64,000 nt of DNA, from positions 1 through 64,000 of the forward strand of contig NZ_JAJTTH010000014.1 of assembly GCF_021341665.1 (NCBI RefSeq), in the 5' to 3' direction. This DNA comes from Pseudomonas sp. Au-Pse12 (lineage in GTDB: Bacteria; Pseudomonadota; Gammaproteobacteria; Pseudomonadales; Pseudomonadaceae). The position numbers were made by a program, and so were the translations under genes. The notes under the pieces are model-generated. The model had not been told where the DNA came from and searched no databases. It was given only the letters and a program-made list of their open reading frames with translations. Shown here piece after piece: positions 50,685 through 59,288 of the stretch. Position 1 is the stretch's first letter. Each line of letters opens with the position of its first letter.

Positions 50685-51420
50685 ATCCGCCGAGCACGGT
50701 TTCTACACCGAGCCGGCCTACCGCCTGCTGCGGGAAGATTCCGAGCATCCGCTGATTCTGGTGTGCGAGCACGCCAGCCACTACATTCCACCGGCCCTGC
50801 ACGACCTGGGGCTGGACCCGGTGGCGGCCCGCGAGCACATCGCCTGGGACCCGGGTGCCCTGGAACTGGCCCAAAGCCTGTCCCAGGCCCTGGGCGCGAC
50901 CCTGATCGCGGCCAATTACTCGCGCCTGCTGATCGACCTCAACCGGCCGCGCCACGCCCCCGACAGCATCCCGCTGCAAAGCGAGATCTATCAGGTGCCG
51001 GGCAACCAGCAGCTGGACGAGGCCACCCGCGAGTACCGCCGCCAGCAGTTGTTCACGCCGTTTCACCAGCGTCTGCAACGGATCATCGACCGGCGCCTGG
51101 CCCAGGGCCGCGAAGTGCGGGTGGTGGGGATCCACAGTTTCACCCCGATCTACTACGGGCAACCGCGTGCGCTGGAAATCGGCGTGCTGTATGGCAGCGC
51201 CACCGACTACGCGGCGCGGATTCTCGAAGGGCTGTGGCGCTTGCCGATCAAGGTGGCGGGTAACCAACCCTACGAGATCGACCCGTTGAGCGACATGACC
51301 GTGCCGGTGCACGGTGACGCCCGTGGCTTGGCGTCGGTATTGATCGAGGTGCGCAACGATCTGCTGCGCAGCCCTGAAGCCGTGCAGCACTGGAGCGACA
51401 CCCTGGCGCCGCTGCTGTAA
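50668..51420 (+). CDS. N-formylglutamate amidohydrolase family
   Basis: A 250-aa zinc-dependent deformylase-type hydrolase. LILVCEHASHYIP near residue 30 is the defining metal-binding motif, and VVGIHSFTPIYYG holds the second histidine. HutG hydrolyses N-formylglutamate in histidine degradation; paralogues in other operons act on related N-acyl amino acids. The ATG at 50668 is preferred, GTG 50659 is possible. It ends the first coupled block; the permease follows after 214 bp. Confidence 0.9.
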   Translation: MDTCTKSAEHGFYTEPAYRLLREDSEHPLILVCEHASHYIPPALHDLGLDPVAAREHIAWDPGALELAQSLSQALGATLIAANYSRLLIDLNRPRHAPDSIPLQSEIYQVPGNQQLDEATREYRRQQLFTPFHQRLQRIIDRRLAQGREVRVVGIHSFTPIYYGQPRALEIGVLYGSATDYAARILEGLWRLPIKVAGNQPYEIDPLSDMTVPVHGDARGLASVLIEVRNDLLRSPEAVQHWSDTLAPLL

Positions 51421-51634
51421 CCGCTGTTGAAGAAACGCTCGACCGGCACGCCCCGAAGGATTCACCCGGCGCGCCAACAGGCTGTATGCAGGACCGGTAC
51501 AACAACTAGAAAAACCGCTGTGGTGTGTCTTTAAACCCTGCCAGGTTCAAACACGAAAGCGCGGCCCGAGGTGTCAATGACGACCCGAGGGCAACGCCTT
51601 TATCCACTGACACAGGCTCAAGGAGAACAGCTTC

Positions 51635-52984
51635 ATGGAGATTGAAGAATTCGGCTACAAACAGGAACTCAAGCGCGGGCTGAGCCTGCGTGACCTGGTG
51701 GTCTACGGGATGATTTTCATGATCCCGATCGCCCCGTTCGGGGTCTACGGCTACGTCAACCAGGAAGCCCCGGGCATGGTGCCCCTGGCTTACATCATCG
51801 GCATGGTGGCGATGGTCTTCACCGCCCTGAGCTACGGCGCCATGGCCCGGGCCTTTCCCATTGCCGGCTCGGTGTATTCCTACGCCCAGCGCGGCCTCAA
51901 CCCGCATGTCGGCTTTCTCGCCGGCTGGCTGATGCTGCTGGACTACCTGCTGATTCCGCCGCTGCTCTACGTCTACGCGGCCATGGCGCTCAACCACCTG
52001 TACCCGGAAGTGCCCAAGGTCGGCTTCATCCTGGCGTTCCTGGTCAGCGCCACCTTCGTCAACCTGCGCGGCATCACCTTCACCGCGCGGATGAACATCC
52101 TGTTCCTGCTGGCGCAGCTGGTGGTCCTGGGGATCTTCCTGTTCTACGCCTGGAACGCCCTGCACGGTGGCGCCGGCAACGGCCAACTGACCCTGGCGCC
52201 GCTGTACAACCCGGACAACTTCCACTTCGGCATGCTGATGCAGGGCGTATCGATCGCGGTGCTGTCGTTCCTCGGTTTCGACGCCATCTCGACGCTCGCC
52301 GAAGAGGTCAAGGGCGACCCCGGCCGCAGCGTCGGCCGCGCCGCGCTGATCACCCTGGTGGTGATGGGCGCGATCTTCGTGGTGCAGACCTGGATCGCCA
52401 CCGACCTGGCCGCCGGCATGGGCTTCAAGTCCGCCGACACCGCCTTCTACGAGATCGCCGAACTGGCCGCCGGCAGCTGGCTGGCGACCCTCACCGGGGT
52501 GGCCACGGCGCTGGCCTGGGGCGTGGCGGTGGCGATCACCTCGCAAGCCGCGGTGTCGCGCCTGCTGTTCGGCATGGCGCGGGACGGCAAGCTGCCCAAG
52601 GTGCTGGCCAAGGTGCACCCGAAACACAACACCCCGCACATCAGCATCTACCTGGTGGCGGTGCTCTCGCTGCTGATCTGCTACCTGTTCATCAACTCGG
52701 TGGACACCCTGACCTCGCTGGTCAACTTCGGTGCCCTGAGCGGCTTCATGCTGCTGCACATCACGGTGATCAACTTCTACTGGCGCCGACAGCAGTCCGG
52801 CCAGGTGCTGCGCCACCTGATCTGCCCGGTGATCGGCTTCGTGATCGTCTGCGCCATCATGTACAACATGGGCGTGGATGCGCAGAAACTCGGCGCCATC
52901 TGGATCCTCGCCGGGCTGGTCTACCTGTTCCTGCTGAACAAGCTGGGCAGCGGCGCCGCCCTGCCCGACCCGCTCAAGCCCTAG
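51635..52984 (+). CDS. APC-superfamily amino-acid/polyamine permease (PuuP-like)
   Basis: A 449-aa inner-membrane carrier with 12 helices. LVVYGMIFMIPIAPFGVYGYV is an unusual helix 1 of the PuuP/YhdG subgroup, SYGAMARAFPIAGSVYSYAQRGL is the APC loop, and LSFLGFDAISTLAEEVKGDPGR the helix-6/7 signature. AAGGAGAA gives strong initiation. Its place among the GS-like, hydrolase and succinyltransferase genes suggests it imports the compound they degrade, perhaps a polyamine or an arginine-like amino acid. Confidence 0.9.
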   Translation: MEIEEFGYKQELKRGLSLRDLVVYGMIFMIPIAPFGVYGYVNQEAPGMVPLAYIIGMVAMVFTALSYGAMARAFPIAGSVYSYAQRGLNPHVGFLAGWLMLLDYLLIPPLLYVYAAMALNHLYPEVPKVGFILAFLVSATFVNLRGITFTARMNILFLLAQLVVLGIFLFYAWNALHGGAGNGQLTLAPLYNPDNFHFGMLMQGVSIAVLSFLGFDAISTLAEEVKGDPGRSVGRAALITLVVMGAIFVVQTWIATDLAAGMGFKSADTAFYEIAELAAGSWLATLTGVATALAWGVAVAITSQAAVSRLLFGMARDGKLPKVLAKVHPKHNTPHISIYLVAVLSLLICYLFINSVDTLTSLVNFGALSGFMLLHITVINFYWRRQQSGQVLRHLICPVIGFVIVCAIMYNMGVDAQKLGAIWILAGLVYLFLLNKLGSGAALPDPLKP

Positions 52985-53111
52985 TCGTCAGCGCGCGGCG
53001 CCCCGGCGTCGCGCGGCCCCTGGCAGCGGCCGGCAAGAGCCGCCCGGGGCCTGGCCGCCGGATGCCGCGGCCGTGGAACTGCGTGGTCATCGACAGTGAT
53101 GTCTGGCCAGT

Positions 53112-53131
53112 GCTCGCCCCCAGGGGCGAGC
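53112..53131 (+). promoter_or_regulatory. Perfect hairpin in the leader of the first astA-family gene
   Basis: GCTCGCCCC-CA-GGGGCGAGC, a perfect 9-bp stem with a 2-nt loop, ends 11 bp before the AGGAG ribosome-binding site of the succinyltransferase gene. With no U-tract it is more likely a processing or translational element than a terminator. Confidence 0.5.
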
Positions 53132-53155
53132 GGCCCTTGATACAGGAGTACACCC

Positions 53156-54172
53156 TTGCAGGCCTTGCGTCCCGTGGCGTTATCCGATCTGCCCTCATTA
53201 CGGCGCCTGGCCCGCGAGCGCCTGCTGGGCGTCACGTCGCTGGTGGACGACGAAACCTACCTGCTGGACAAGATTCAGGATTCCCTGGCGTCCTTCGCCA
53301 AGCCCGAGGCCAGCCAGGGCCCGGAAAACTATTTCCTGGTACTTGAGGACCTGGAGAGCGGCCAGTTGCATGGCTGTTCGGACATCCTCGCCACCGCCGG
53401 GTTTGCCAGCCCGTTCTACAGCCTGCGCAATCGCCCGTTCATCAGCAGCTCGCGGGAACTCAACATCCAGCACGGGGTGCCGACCCTGTCGCTGTGCCAG
53501 GACCTCAGCGAACAGACCCTGTTGCGCAGCTTCCATGTCGACCCTGAGCTGGCCGGCACGCCGCTGGCCCAGCTGACCTCGCGCGGCCGGCTGCTGTTCA
53601 TGGCCGCACACCCCCAGCGCTTTGCCGACAGCTGCATCAGCGAGATCGTCGGCTACAGCAACGACGCCGGTGAATCGCCGTTCTGGGAAGCGGTGGGCCA
53701 GCACTTCTTCGACCTGCCCTATGTCGAGGCCGAACGCCTGTGCGCCTTGCAGGGGCGGGGCTTTCTCGCCGAGCTCATGCCCCAGTACCCGCTGTACATT
53801 CCGATGCTGGCGCAGCCGGCCCAGGACTGTATCGGGCAGGTCCACGTGGATGCCCGGGAAGCCTGCCAGATCCTCATCGACGAGGGCTTCACAAGCACCC
53901 AGTACATCGACCTGTTCGACGCCGGGCCGACCCTGCAGGGGCGCAGCAACCAGTTGCGCTCAATCATCCACAGCCGCGTCGCCCGCAGCCAGCTGAGCCC
54001 GCAGAGCGGCCAGGGCCGGCAGTGGTTGCTGAGCAACGACCGGCTGCAGGGTTTTCGCGCCATCGTCGCGCCCCTGGACGAAGCCCCCGGCGATACCGTC
54101 GGCCTGGACCGGGCAATGCTCCAGGCCCTGCAACTGGCCCCGGGCGAACCGGTGCGCAGCGTTGCCCTATGA
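53156..54172 (+). CDS. Arginine/ornithine succinyltransferase subunit, AstA/AruF-like
   Basis: A 338-aa protein of the AstA family, which transfers succinyl from succinyl-CoA to the alpha-amino group of arginine or ornithine. LRPVALSDLPSLRRLA, YFLVLEDLESGQLHGCSDI, SCISEIVGYSNDAGESPFWEAVGQHFF and LAELMPQYPLYIPML follow the AruF layout closely. Start TTG 53156 with AGGAG 8 nt upstream is inferred from homology. In the normal aru operon aruC precedes it and aruD-B-E follow; none is here, so this is a second, separate copy. Confidence 0.87.
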   Translation: MQALRPVALSDLPSLRRLARERLLGVTSLVDDETYLLDKIQDSLASFAKPEASQGPENYFLVLEDLESGQLHGCSDILATAGFASPFYSLRNRPFISSSRELNIQHGVPTLSLCQDLSEQTLLRSFHVDPELAGTPLAQLTSRGRLLFMAAHPQRFADSCISEIVGYSNDAGESPFWEAVGQHFFDLPYVEAERLCALQGRGFLAELMPQYPLYIPMLAQPAQDCIGQVHVDAREACQILIDEGFTSTQYIDLFDAGPTLQGRSNQLRSIIHSRVARSQLSPQSGQGRQWLLSNDRLQGFRAIVAPLDEAPGDTVGLDRAMLQALQLAPGEPVRSVAL

Positions 54173-54221
54173 AGCCGTTTGCGCAGCGCCACTGCCCGGC
54201 GCCAGGGCAAGGAATCAGCCG

Positions 54222-55262
54222 ATGATCGTGCGTCCGATCCGCGTCAGCGATCTGCCGGCGCTGCTGACCCTGCTGGAAGGCAACGGTCGCGAACTGAACA
54301 ACCTGTCCACCGACCCCGAGCGCCTGGCCCATCGGGTGCGCTGGGCGCAGCGAGCCTTCGCCAGGCAGGTCGAACGGGCCGACGCCGACTACCTGTTCGT
54401 CATGGAAGATGACGACCAGCAGGTGATCGGGGTCTGCGGCATCAGCGGCGCCATTGGCCTGCGCGAGCCCTGCTACAACTACCGGGTCGGCACCACCCGT
54501 GGCAGCGCCCCGGTGCTGGGCATCGAGAAACACATCCCGACCCTGTTCCTGTGCAACGAGATGACCGGGCAATCCCTGCTCTGCTCGCTGTTCCTGCGCC
54601 GCGATCAGCGCCAGGGCTATACCGGCCGCCTGCTGTCCAAGGCGCGCCTGCTGTTTGTCGCCGAATTCCCCACCCTGTTCGGCGACAAGCTGGTGGCCGA
54701 ATTGCGCGGCCAGCTCGACAGCCAGGGCTGTTCGCCGTTCTGGGACAGCCTGGGGCGGCACTTCTTCAAGATGGGTTTCCAGCAGGCCAATCGCCTGTCC
54801 AGCCACGGTAGCAAATCCTCCATCGCCGAACTGATGCCGCGCCAGCCGCTGTACACCTGCCTGCTCAGCGCCCAGGCCCAGGCCGCCATCGGCCAGGCCC
54901 ACGCCAGCACCGAACAGGCGGTGAGCATCCTGCGCGGCGAAGGCTTCAGCCATCAGGGCTGCATCGACATCTTCGATGGCGGGCCGCTGCTCGAGGCCGA
55001 GGTGACGAAGATCCGCAGCGTGCGCGAAAGCCAGACCCTGCCCCTGCTGGTGGGCACCCCGGACGACCAGGCGCCGCTGTGGCTGATCCACAACCGGCGC
55101 CTGGAAAGCTGCCGCATCACCGCCGCCCCCGGACGCCTGGTCTCGGGCTGCCTGCTGGTCGACCGGATGACCGCCAAGCGCCTGCTACTGCAGCCCGGCG
55201 ACACGGTAAGGGCAGTGCAAGCGGCAAGCGGCAAGCTTCAAGCTGCAAGCAACAGCTTTTAG
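54222..55262 (+). CDS. Arginine/ornithine succinyltransferase subunit, AstA/AruG-like
   Basis: A 346-aa paralogue of the previous gene with MIVRPIRVSDLPALLTLLEG at the start, then SCGCSPFWDSLGRHFF-type core (CSPFWDSLGRHFFKMGF), SIAELMPRQPLYTCLL and IDIFDGGPLLEAEVTKIRSVRES. Pseudomonas enzymes are heteromers of two such subunits, so this should be the partner. The last ~16 residues (AVQAASGKLQAASNSF) are encoded by heptamer repeats and are not family sequence, showing that the original C-terminus was replaced or extended. AAGGA precedes the ATG. Confidence 0.87.
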   Translation: MIVRPIRVSDLPALLTLLEGNGRELNNLSTDPERLAHRVRWAQRAFARQVERADADYLFVMEDDDQQVIGVCGISGAIGLREPCYNYRVGTTRGSAPVLGIEKHIPTLFLCNEMTGQSLLCSLFLRRDQRQGYTGRLLSKARLLFVAEFPTLFGDKLVAELRGQLDSQGCSPFWDSLGRHFFKMGFQQANRLSSHGSKSSIAELMPRQPLYTCLLSAQAQAAIGQAHASTEQAVSILRGEGFSHQGCIDIFDGGPLLEAEVTKIRSVRESQTLPLLVGTPDDQAPLWLIHNRRLESCRITAAPGRLVSGCLLVDRMTAKRLLLQPGDTVRAVQAASGKLQAASNSF

Positions 55263-55300
55263 CTTGCCGCTTGGAGCTTGGAGCTTGGAGCTCGCAGCTT
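55217..55300. repeat. Heptamer array overlapping the AruG-like 3' end
   Basis: Units GCAAGCG, GCAAGCG, GCAAGCT, TCAAGCT, GCAAGCA (55217-55251) are inside the coding sequence; the inverted units AGCTTGCCGCTTGGAGCTTG and following lie after the stop (55260-55262). The arms can fold into a large hairpin around the stop codon. Confidence 0.9.
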
Positions 55301-55321
55301 TGCTGCGTAATATGCCGCTCA

Positions 55322-55500
55322 GTTTCAGGTGCCCCATGCCGCCGTGCATGGGGTGAAACGGGAAACCGGTGCGCCCCTCCAGGGCAAGTCCGGTGCTGCC
55401 CCCGCAACGGTAAGCGAGTGCTGCATTCAACACGCCACTGTACCCAAGGTACGGGAAGGCGAATGCCGCCAGACTCGCAAGCCCGGAGACCGGCCTGGAA
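55322..55500 (+). promoter_or_regulatory. Cobalamin (AdoCbl) riboswitch
   Basis: The leader shows GGTGCCCCATGC...GGGGTGAAACGGGAAACCGGTGC, the GCTGCCCCCGCAACGGTAAGCGA core, GCCACTG at 55434-55440 and the B12 box AGCCCGGAGACCGGCC at 55480-55495. These elements in this order are diagnostic. It precedes the TonB receptor gene by ~110 bp and should shut off the uptake operon when B12 is plentiful. Confidence 0.96.
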
Positions 55501-55610
55501 CTTCTGTTTGGCAATCCTGCGGTGGGCGGGCATGGGCCGGTAAGGTCGCGTGCGCGTGGCCGCTACCTTCTCCTGCGTGCTTCCCGAAATGACTTTCGAG
55601 AAGACCAACA

Positions 55611-57587
55611 ATGACAACCTCCAACACTTTCCCTGCACGCGACTGGCGTGCCCTGCGTCGCACCTGCGGCGGCGCTCTGCTCGGCGGCCTGTTCAGCCCT
55701 CTGCTGCTGGCCGACGACAACACCCTGAAACTGGAACAGCAATTCGTTTCCGCGCCGTCGGTGGAATCCACCACCGTGGCCGAAATGGCCAAGTACGGCA
55801 GCAAGGTGGAAATCATCGACCGCCAGCAGATCGAACGCGCCGGCCCCAGCAGCGATATCACCCGGGTGCTGCAAATGTATGTGCCGGGCCTGTACGTGGC
55901 GCCGAAGAACGGCCCCTTCGACTACGGCACCTATTCCCTGCTGGGCGGGCGCAACGACGACACCCTGATCCTGCTCGACGGCGTGCGCCTGAACAACCGC
56001 CTGTACGGCGGCCTGTACCTGGACACCCTGCCGGCCAACGCCATCGAGCGCATCGAGGTGCTCAAGGGCGGCCAGAGCCTGCTGTTCGGCACCCAGGCGG
56101 TGTCCGGGGTGATCAATATCGTCACCCGCAGCCCACAGACCCGCGACACCTCCGGCGAGGTCAACCTGGGCCTGGACAGCTTCATGGGCAGAAGTGGCGA
56201 TGCCCGCGCCGAACGCATCGTCAGCAACGGCCTGGGCGACCTGGGCCTCTTGGCCTATGTCAGCCACAACGTCTCCGATGGCTACCAGCCGTTTCGCAAC
56301 AGCGCCTACAACGCCAATACCAAGGAGAAGAAGCGCGCCTACGAGGTAACCACCTTCGGCGCCAAGGCGATCCAGGGTCTGGGCGACGATTCGCGGCTGG
56401 AGCTGTTCTACCAGTACAGCGACGCCAACCTGGATTTCGCCCGCCCGCTGAACAACAAGAAAACCACCAACGACCGTATCCAGCAGATCGCCACCGCCAC
56501 CTTCGAACAGCGTGCGAGCGAGCGCTTCAGCTACTTCGTCAAGGGCCATGTCAACGACTGGGACACCCGCTACACCCGCATCAACAGCACCGCCAGCGGC
56601 GCCACCCAGGTGATCAACCACAACGACTACTGGGGCTTCACCGACTGGGGCCTGCAGGCCGAGGGCAAAGCCGAGCTGGACGGCGGCCATGTACTGGTAT
56701 TCGGCACCGACAACCAGTGGTTCAAGGGCCAGGACGACGTACTCAAGATCGACGACAACAGCGCCCAGGCCAACGCCCTGTACGCCCAGCTGCGCCCGGT
56801 ATTCGACGCCCTGCCCGACTGGCACCCGAGCGTCGGCGTGCGCCACGAAAAGATCAGCGGCGGTGAAAGCGCCACGGTGGGCATGCTCACCTCGCTGTAC
56901 GACCTCTCGCCCAACTGGCAACTGCGCGGCCAGTTCGGCAGTGCCTTCAAGCTGCCCAACGCCGAGCAGCTGTTCGCCAACGAGGAAGATGAAAAGGGCA
57001 ACCGCAACCTCAAGCCGGAAAAAAGCGTGAACGCCGAGCTGGGCCTGGACTACAAGGGCAGCCTGCTGGCTGGCGAGTTCAATGCCAGCGGCACCCTGTT
57101 CCAGCGCAAGATCGACGACCTGATCGCCCTCGACGGCATCGACTGGGTCAACGGTGAAGGACGGATCAAGGTACGCGGCATCGAGGTCGACGGGCGCTGG
57201 CAGTTCAGCCCGCAGTGGACCCTCTCGGCCGACATGACCCGCAACCTGACGGAATCGCGCAACGGCGTGACCCTGAGCAATATCCCCGGCTTCTTCGCCC
57301 GCTCGCGCCTGGGCTTCGAATCCCAGGACCGGATGTGGGGCGTGGGCGGGGCTATCCGCTATATCGGCCAGATCGACAGCCCGAAGAAGATCGACTACGG
57401 CCACTACTCGGTGGTCGACGCCGATGCCTATCGCTACCTCGACGCGGCCCAGCAGCATCGCCTGAGCCTGCTGGTGGAAAACCTCTTCGACCGCGACTAC
57501 AGCACCAGCATCGCCAGCAACAACCCGCGGGTGGACAACCTGGGACGCCCCTTCACCACCGAGGTGCGCTACACCTACCGCTTCTGA
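55611..57587 (+). CDS. TonB-dependent outer-membrane receptor, BtuB-like
   Basis: A 658-aa receptor with a signal peptide ending near LLLA-DD (residue ~35). A plug domain follows (KVEIIDRQQIERAGPSSDITRVLQ; YSLLGGRNDDTLILLDGVRLNN; IERIEVLKGGQSLLFGTQAVSGVINIVT), then a 22-strand barrel ending EVRYTYRF with the terminal Phe. The cobalamin riboswitch directly upstream and the BtuF-like gene downstream point to cobalamin, cobinamide or a related corrinoid as ligand. Confidence 0.93.
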   Translation: MTTSNTFPARDWRALRRTCGGALLGGLFSPLLLADDNTLKLEQQFVSAPSVESTTVAEMAKYGSKVEIIDRQQIERAGPSSDITRVLQMYVPGLYVAPKNGPFDYGTYSLLGGRNDDTLILLDGVRLNNRLYGGLYLDTLPANAIERIEVLKGGQSLLFGTQAVSGVINIVTRSPQTRDTSGEVNLGLDSFMGRSGDARAERIVSNGLGDLGLLAYVSHNVSDGYQPFRNSAYNANTKEKKRAYEVTTFGAKAIQGLGDDSRLELFYQYSDANLDFARPLNNKKTTNDRIQQIATATFEQRASERFSYFVKGHVNDWDTRYTRINSTASGATQVINHNDYWGFTDWGLQAEGKAELDGGHVLVFGTDNQWFKGQDDVLKIDDNSAQANALYAQLRPVFDALPDWHPSVGVRHEKISGGESATVGMLTSLYDLSPNWQLRGQFGSAFKLPNAEQLFANEEDEKGNRNLKPEKSVNAELGLDYKGSLLAGEFNASGTLFQRKIDDLIALDGIDWVNGEGRIKVRGIEVDGRWQFSPQWTLSADMTRNLTESRNGVTLSNIPGFFARSRLGFESQDRMWGVGGAIRYIGQIDSPKKIDYGHYSVVDADAYRYLDAAQQHRLSLLVENLFDRDYSTSIASNNPRVDNLGRPFTTEVRYTYRF

Positions 57588-57598
57588 GGACGGCTGCC

Positions 57599-58351
57599 AT
57601 GCACAAGGATTATCAACGCGTGCTGTTCGTCGGCCCCGGCCTGAACGGCGGCGCCCTGGGCGAGGCGTTTCGCCGCGAGCTGCAACGACTGCGGGGCGAC
57701 GCCACCGGCACCCGGGTGATCGACACCCTGGACGGCTTCGACGGCCTCTGGGCGGCCCTGGGCGAACCCCTGCCCGCAGACGGCGCGGCGCTGCTGGTGG
57801 TGGACCTGGAGCCCAGCTCCGACAGCGCCTACCTGGACTGGCTGCGCGATGAACTGGGGCGCCTGGCCCGCGCCCACCCGCAGGCGCCGCAGCTGTGGAT
57901 CACCGCCCAGGCCCTGGGGCGACGGGGTCTGGACGCGGCCCTGGCCTGCGCCAGCATCGACCAGCACGAGCGCCACCTGAGCTGCGATCAGGTCAATGCC
58001 GTGCCCAGCGACCCGGACTGGTCACGGGTGCCGCCCCATGCCCGCCAGGTGTTCCTCTGCACCGGCCCGCGCTGCGTGCGGCGCGGCGCCCTGCCGTTAT
58101 GGAAAACCCTGCGCCGCGAACTGCTGCGCCTGGATCTTCTGGAGCAGCCCGGCGGCGTACTGCTGACCCGCACCGCGTGCCAGTTCCCCTGCAACCTGGG
58201 GCCGGTACTCACGGTGCACCCGGATGGCTGCTGGTACCGGGTGCAGAACGACACCCAGGTGTTGCAACTGGTGGAAGGCCACCTACTGGCGGGCACTGCG
58301 CTGCCACAACTGCAGATCGCCGCGCCCTATGCAGGTAATGCCGATGCCTAG
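57599..58351 (+). CDS. Thioredoxin-like [2Fe-2S] ferredoxin protein of the B12 locus
   Basis: A 250-aa protein. The C-terminal half has CTGPRC (C-x4-C) and, ~39 residues later, CQFPC (C-x3-C) followed by NLGPVLTVHPDGCWY, the pattern of thioredoxin-like [2Fe-2S] ferredoxins. The N-terminal ~110 residues (VLFVGPGLNGGALGEAF... ALLVVDLEPSSDSAYLDWLRDELG) look like a CbiX/SirB-type chelatase-like fold, which is an inference from pattern only. It begins 11 bp after the receptor and overlaps the next gene by 8 bp, so it belongs to the corrinoid uptake unit, perhaps reducing or handling the corrinoid. Confidence 0.78.
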   Translation: MHKDYQRVLFVGPGLNGGALGEAFRRELQRLRGDATGTRVIDTLDGFDGLWAALGEPLPADGAALLVVDLEPSSDSAYLDWLRDELGRLARAHPQAPQLWITAQALGRRGLDAALACASIDQHERHLSCDQVNAVPSDPDWSRVPPHARQVFLCTGPRCVRRGALPLWKTLRRELLRLDLLEQPGGVLLTRTACQFPCNLGPVLTVHPDGCWYRVQNDTQVLQLVEGHLLAGTALPQLQIAAPYAGNADA

Positions 58352-59288
58352 GATCAAGCAGCACCCGTGGCTGGCAATCCTGCTGTGCCTGTCCAGCCTG
58401 ACGGCCCTGGCCGACAGCTACCAGAACTGCGGCCAGAACTGGAACCTCAAGGCACCGCCACAGCGCATCGTCGCCCTCAACCAGCACAGCGCCGACCTGC
58501 TGCTGGCCCTGGACGCCGGGCCCTCGATGATCGGCATCGCCTACCTCGACGACGATGGCCGCGCCCAGGCCGAGGGGCAGTACCACGGAGTGCCGGTGAT
58601 CGCCCGCCAGTACCCGTCGCCGGAGGTGCTCTACAGCCTCAAGCCGGATTTGGTGGTGGGTGGTTTTGCCTCGGCGTTCCCCAACAACTTCAGCTCCCGG
58701 GAACGCCTGGGTGCCATTGGCGTGGGCAGCTACCTGCTGGAGTCGGCCTGTGCCGGGCATGACGAGGACTACTTCGGGCATATCCGCCGCGACCTGCTGA
58801 CCCTGGGCCGCCTGCTGGACAAACAGGCCCGGGCCCGACAACTGATCGCCGAACTGGACGCCGACCTCAGCGCTGCCGCCGCCCTGTACCAGGGTCGCGA
58901 CATACCTTCCGTGTTCTACCTGGACAGCGAGGTCAACGGCCTGGCCAGCCAGGGCCAGCGCGGCTTTGTCGGAGTGCTGCTACGCGCCGCCGGAGCGCGC
59001 AACAGCTTTGCCAGCATCGACCGCCCACGCCTGGTGGTAGACAGCGAGACCCTCCTGGCCAACGACCCGGACGTCATGCTCCTGGCCGATGCCCTGTGGT
59101 CCCCGGCCTCGCGCAAACGCCGCCTGCTGCACAACGACCCGGTGCTCTCACGCCTGCGCGCCGTGCGCGAAGAACGCCTGATCGACCTCCCCTTCACCCA
59201 ACTGGTGCCCGGCATCACCAGCGGCCGCACCGCCCTGGAACTGGCCCGGCGCCTCCATCAAAAACAGCGGCAAGCGGCAAGTGACTAG
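58344..59288 (+). CDS. Periplasmic corrinoid-binding protein, BtuF-like
   Basis: A 314-aa ABC-type periplasmic binding protein with a signal peptide (LAILLCLSSLTALA-DS). PQRIVALNQHSADLLLALDAG and VLYSLKPDLVVGGF are the class-III binding-protein (BtuF/FepB/HemT) motifs, and a long helix links the two lobes. No BtuC or BtuD genes follow. The C-terminal QRQAASD and stop are repeat-encoded. The ATG at 58344 has AGG 8 nt upstream; in-frame ATGs at 58329 and 58338 are alternatives. Confidence 0.87.
   Translation: MPRIKQHPWLAILLCLSSLTALADSYQNCGQNWNLKAPPQRIVALNQHSADLLLALDAGPSMIGIAYLDDDGRAQAEGQYHGVPVIARQYPSPEVLYSLKPDLVVGGFASAFPNNFSSRERLGAIGVGSYLLESACAGHDEDYFGHIRRDLLTLGRLLDKQARARQLIAELDADLSAAAALYQGRDIPSVFYLDSEVNGLASQGQRGFVGVLLRAAGARNSFASIDRPRLVVDSETLLANDPDVMLLADALWSPASRKRRLLHNDPVLSRLRAVREERLIDLPFTQLVPGITSGRTALELARRLHQKQRQAASD

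Noticed and set aside
55563..57458. 631-codon minus-strand frame opposite the TonB receptor
   Set aside because: It is a compositional shadow; the plus strand has signal peptide, plug and terminal Phe after a riboswitch.
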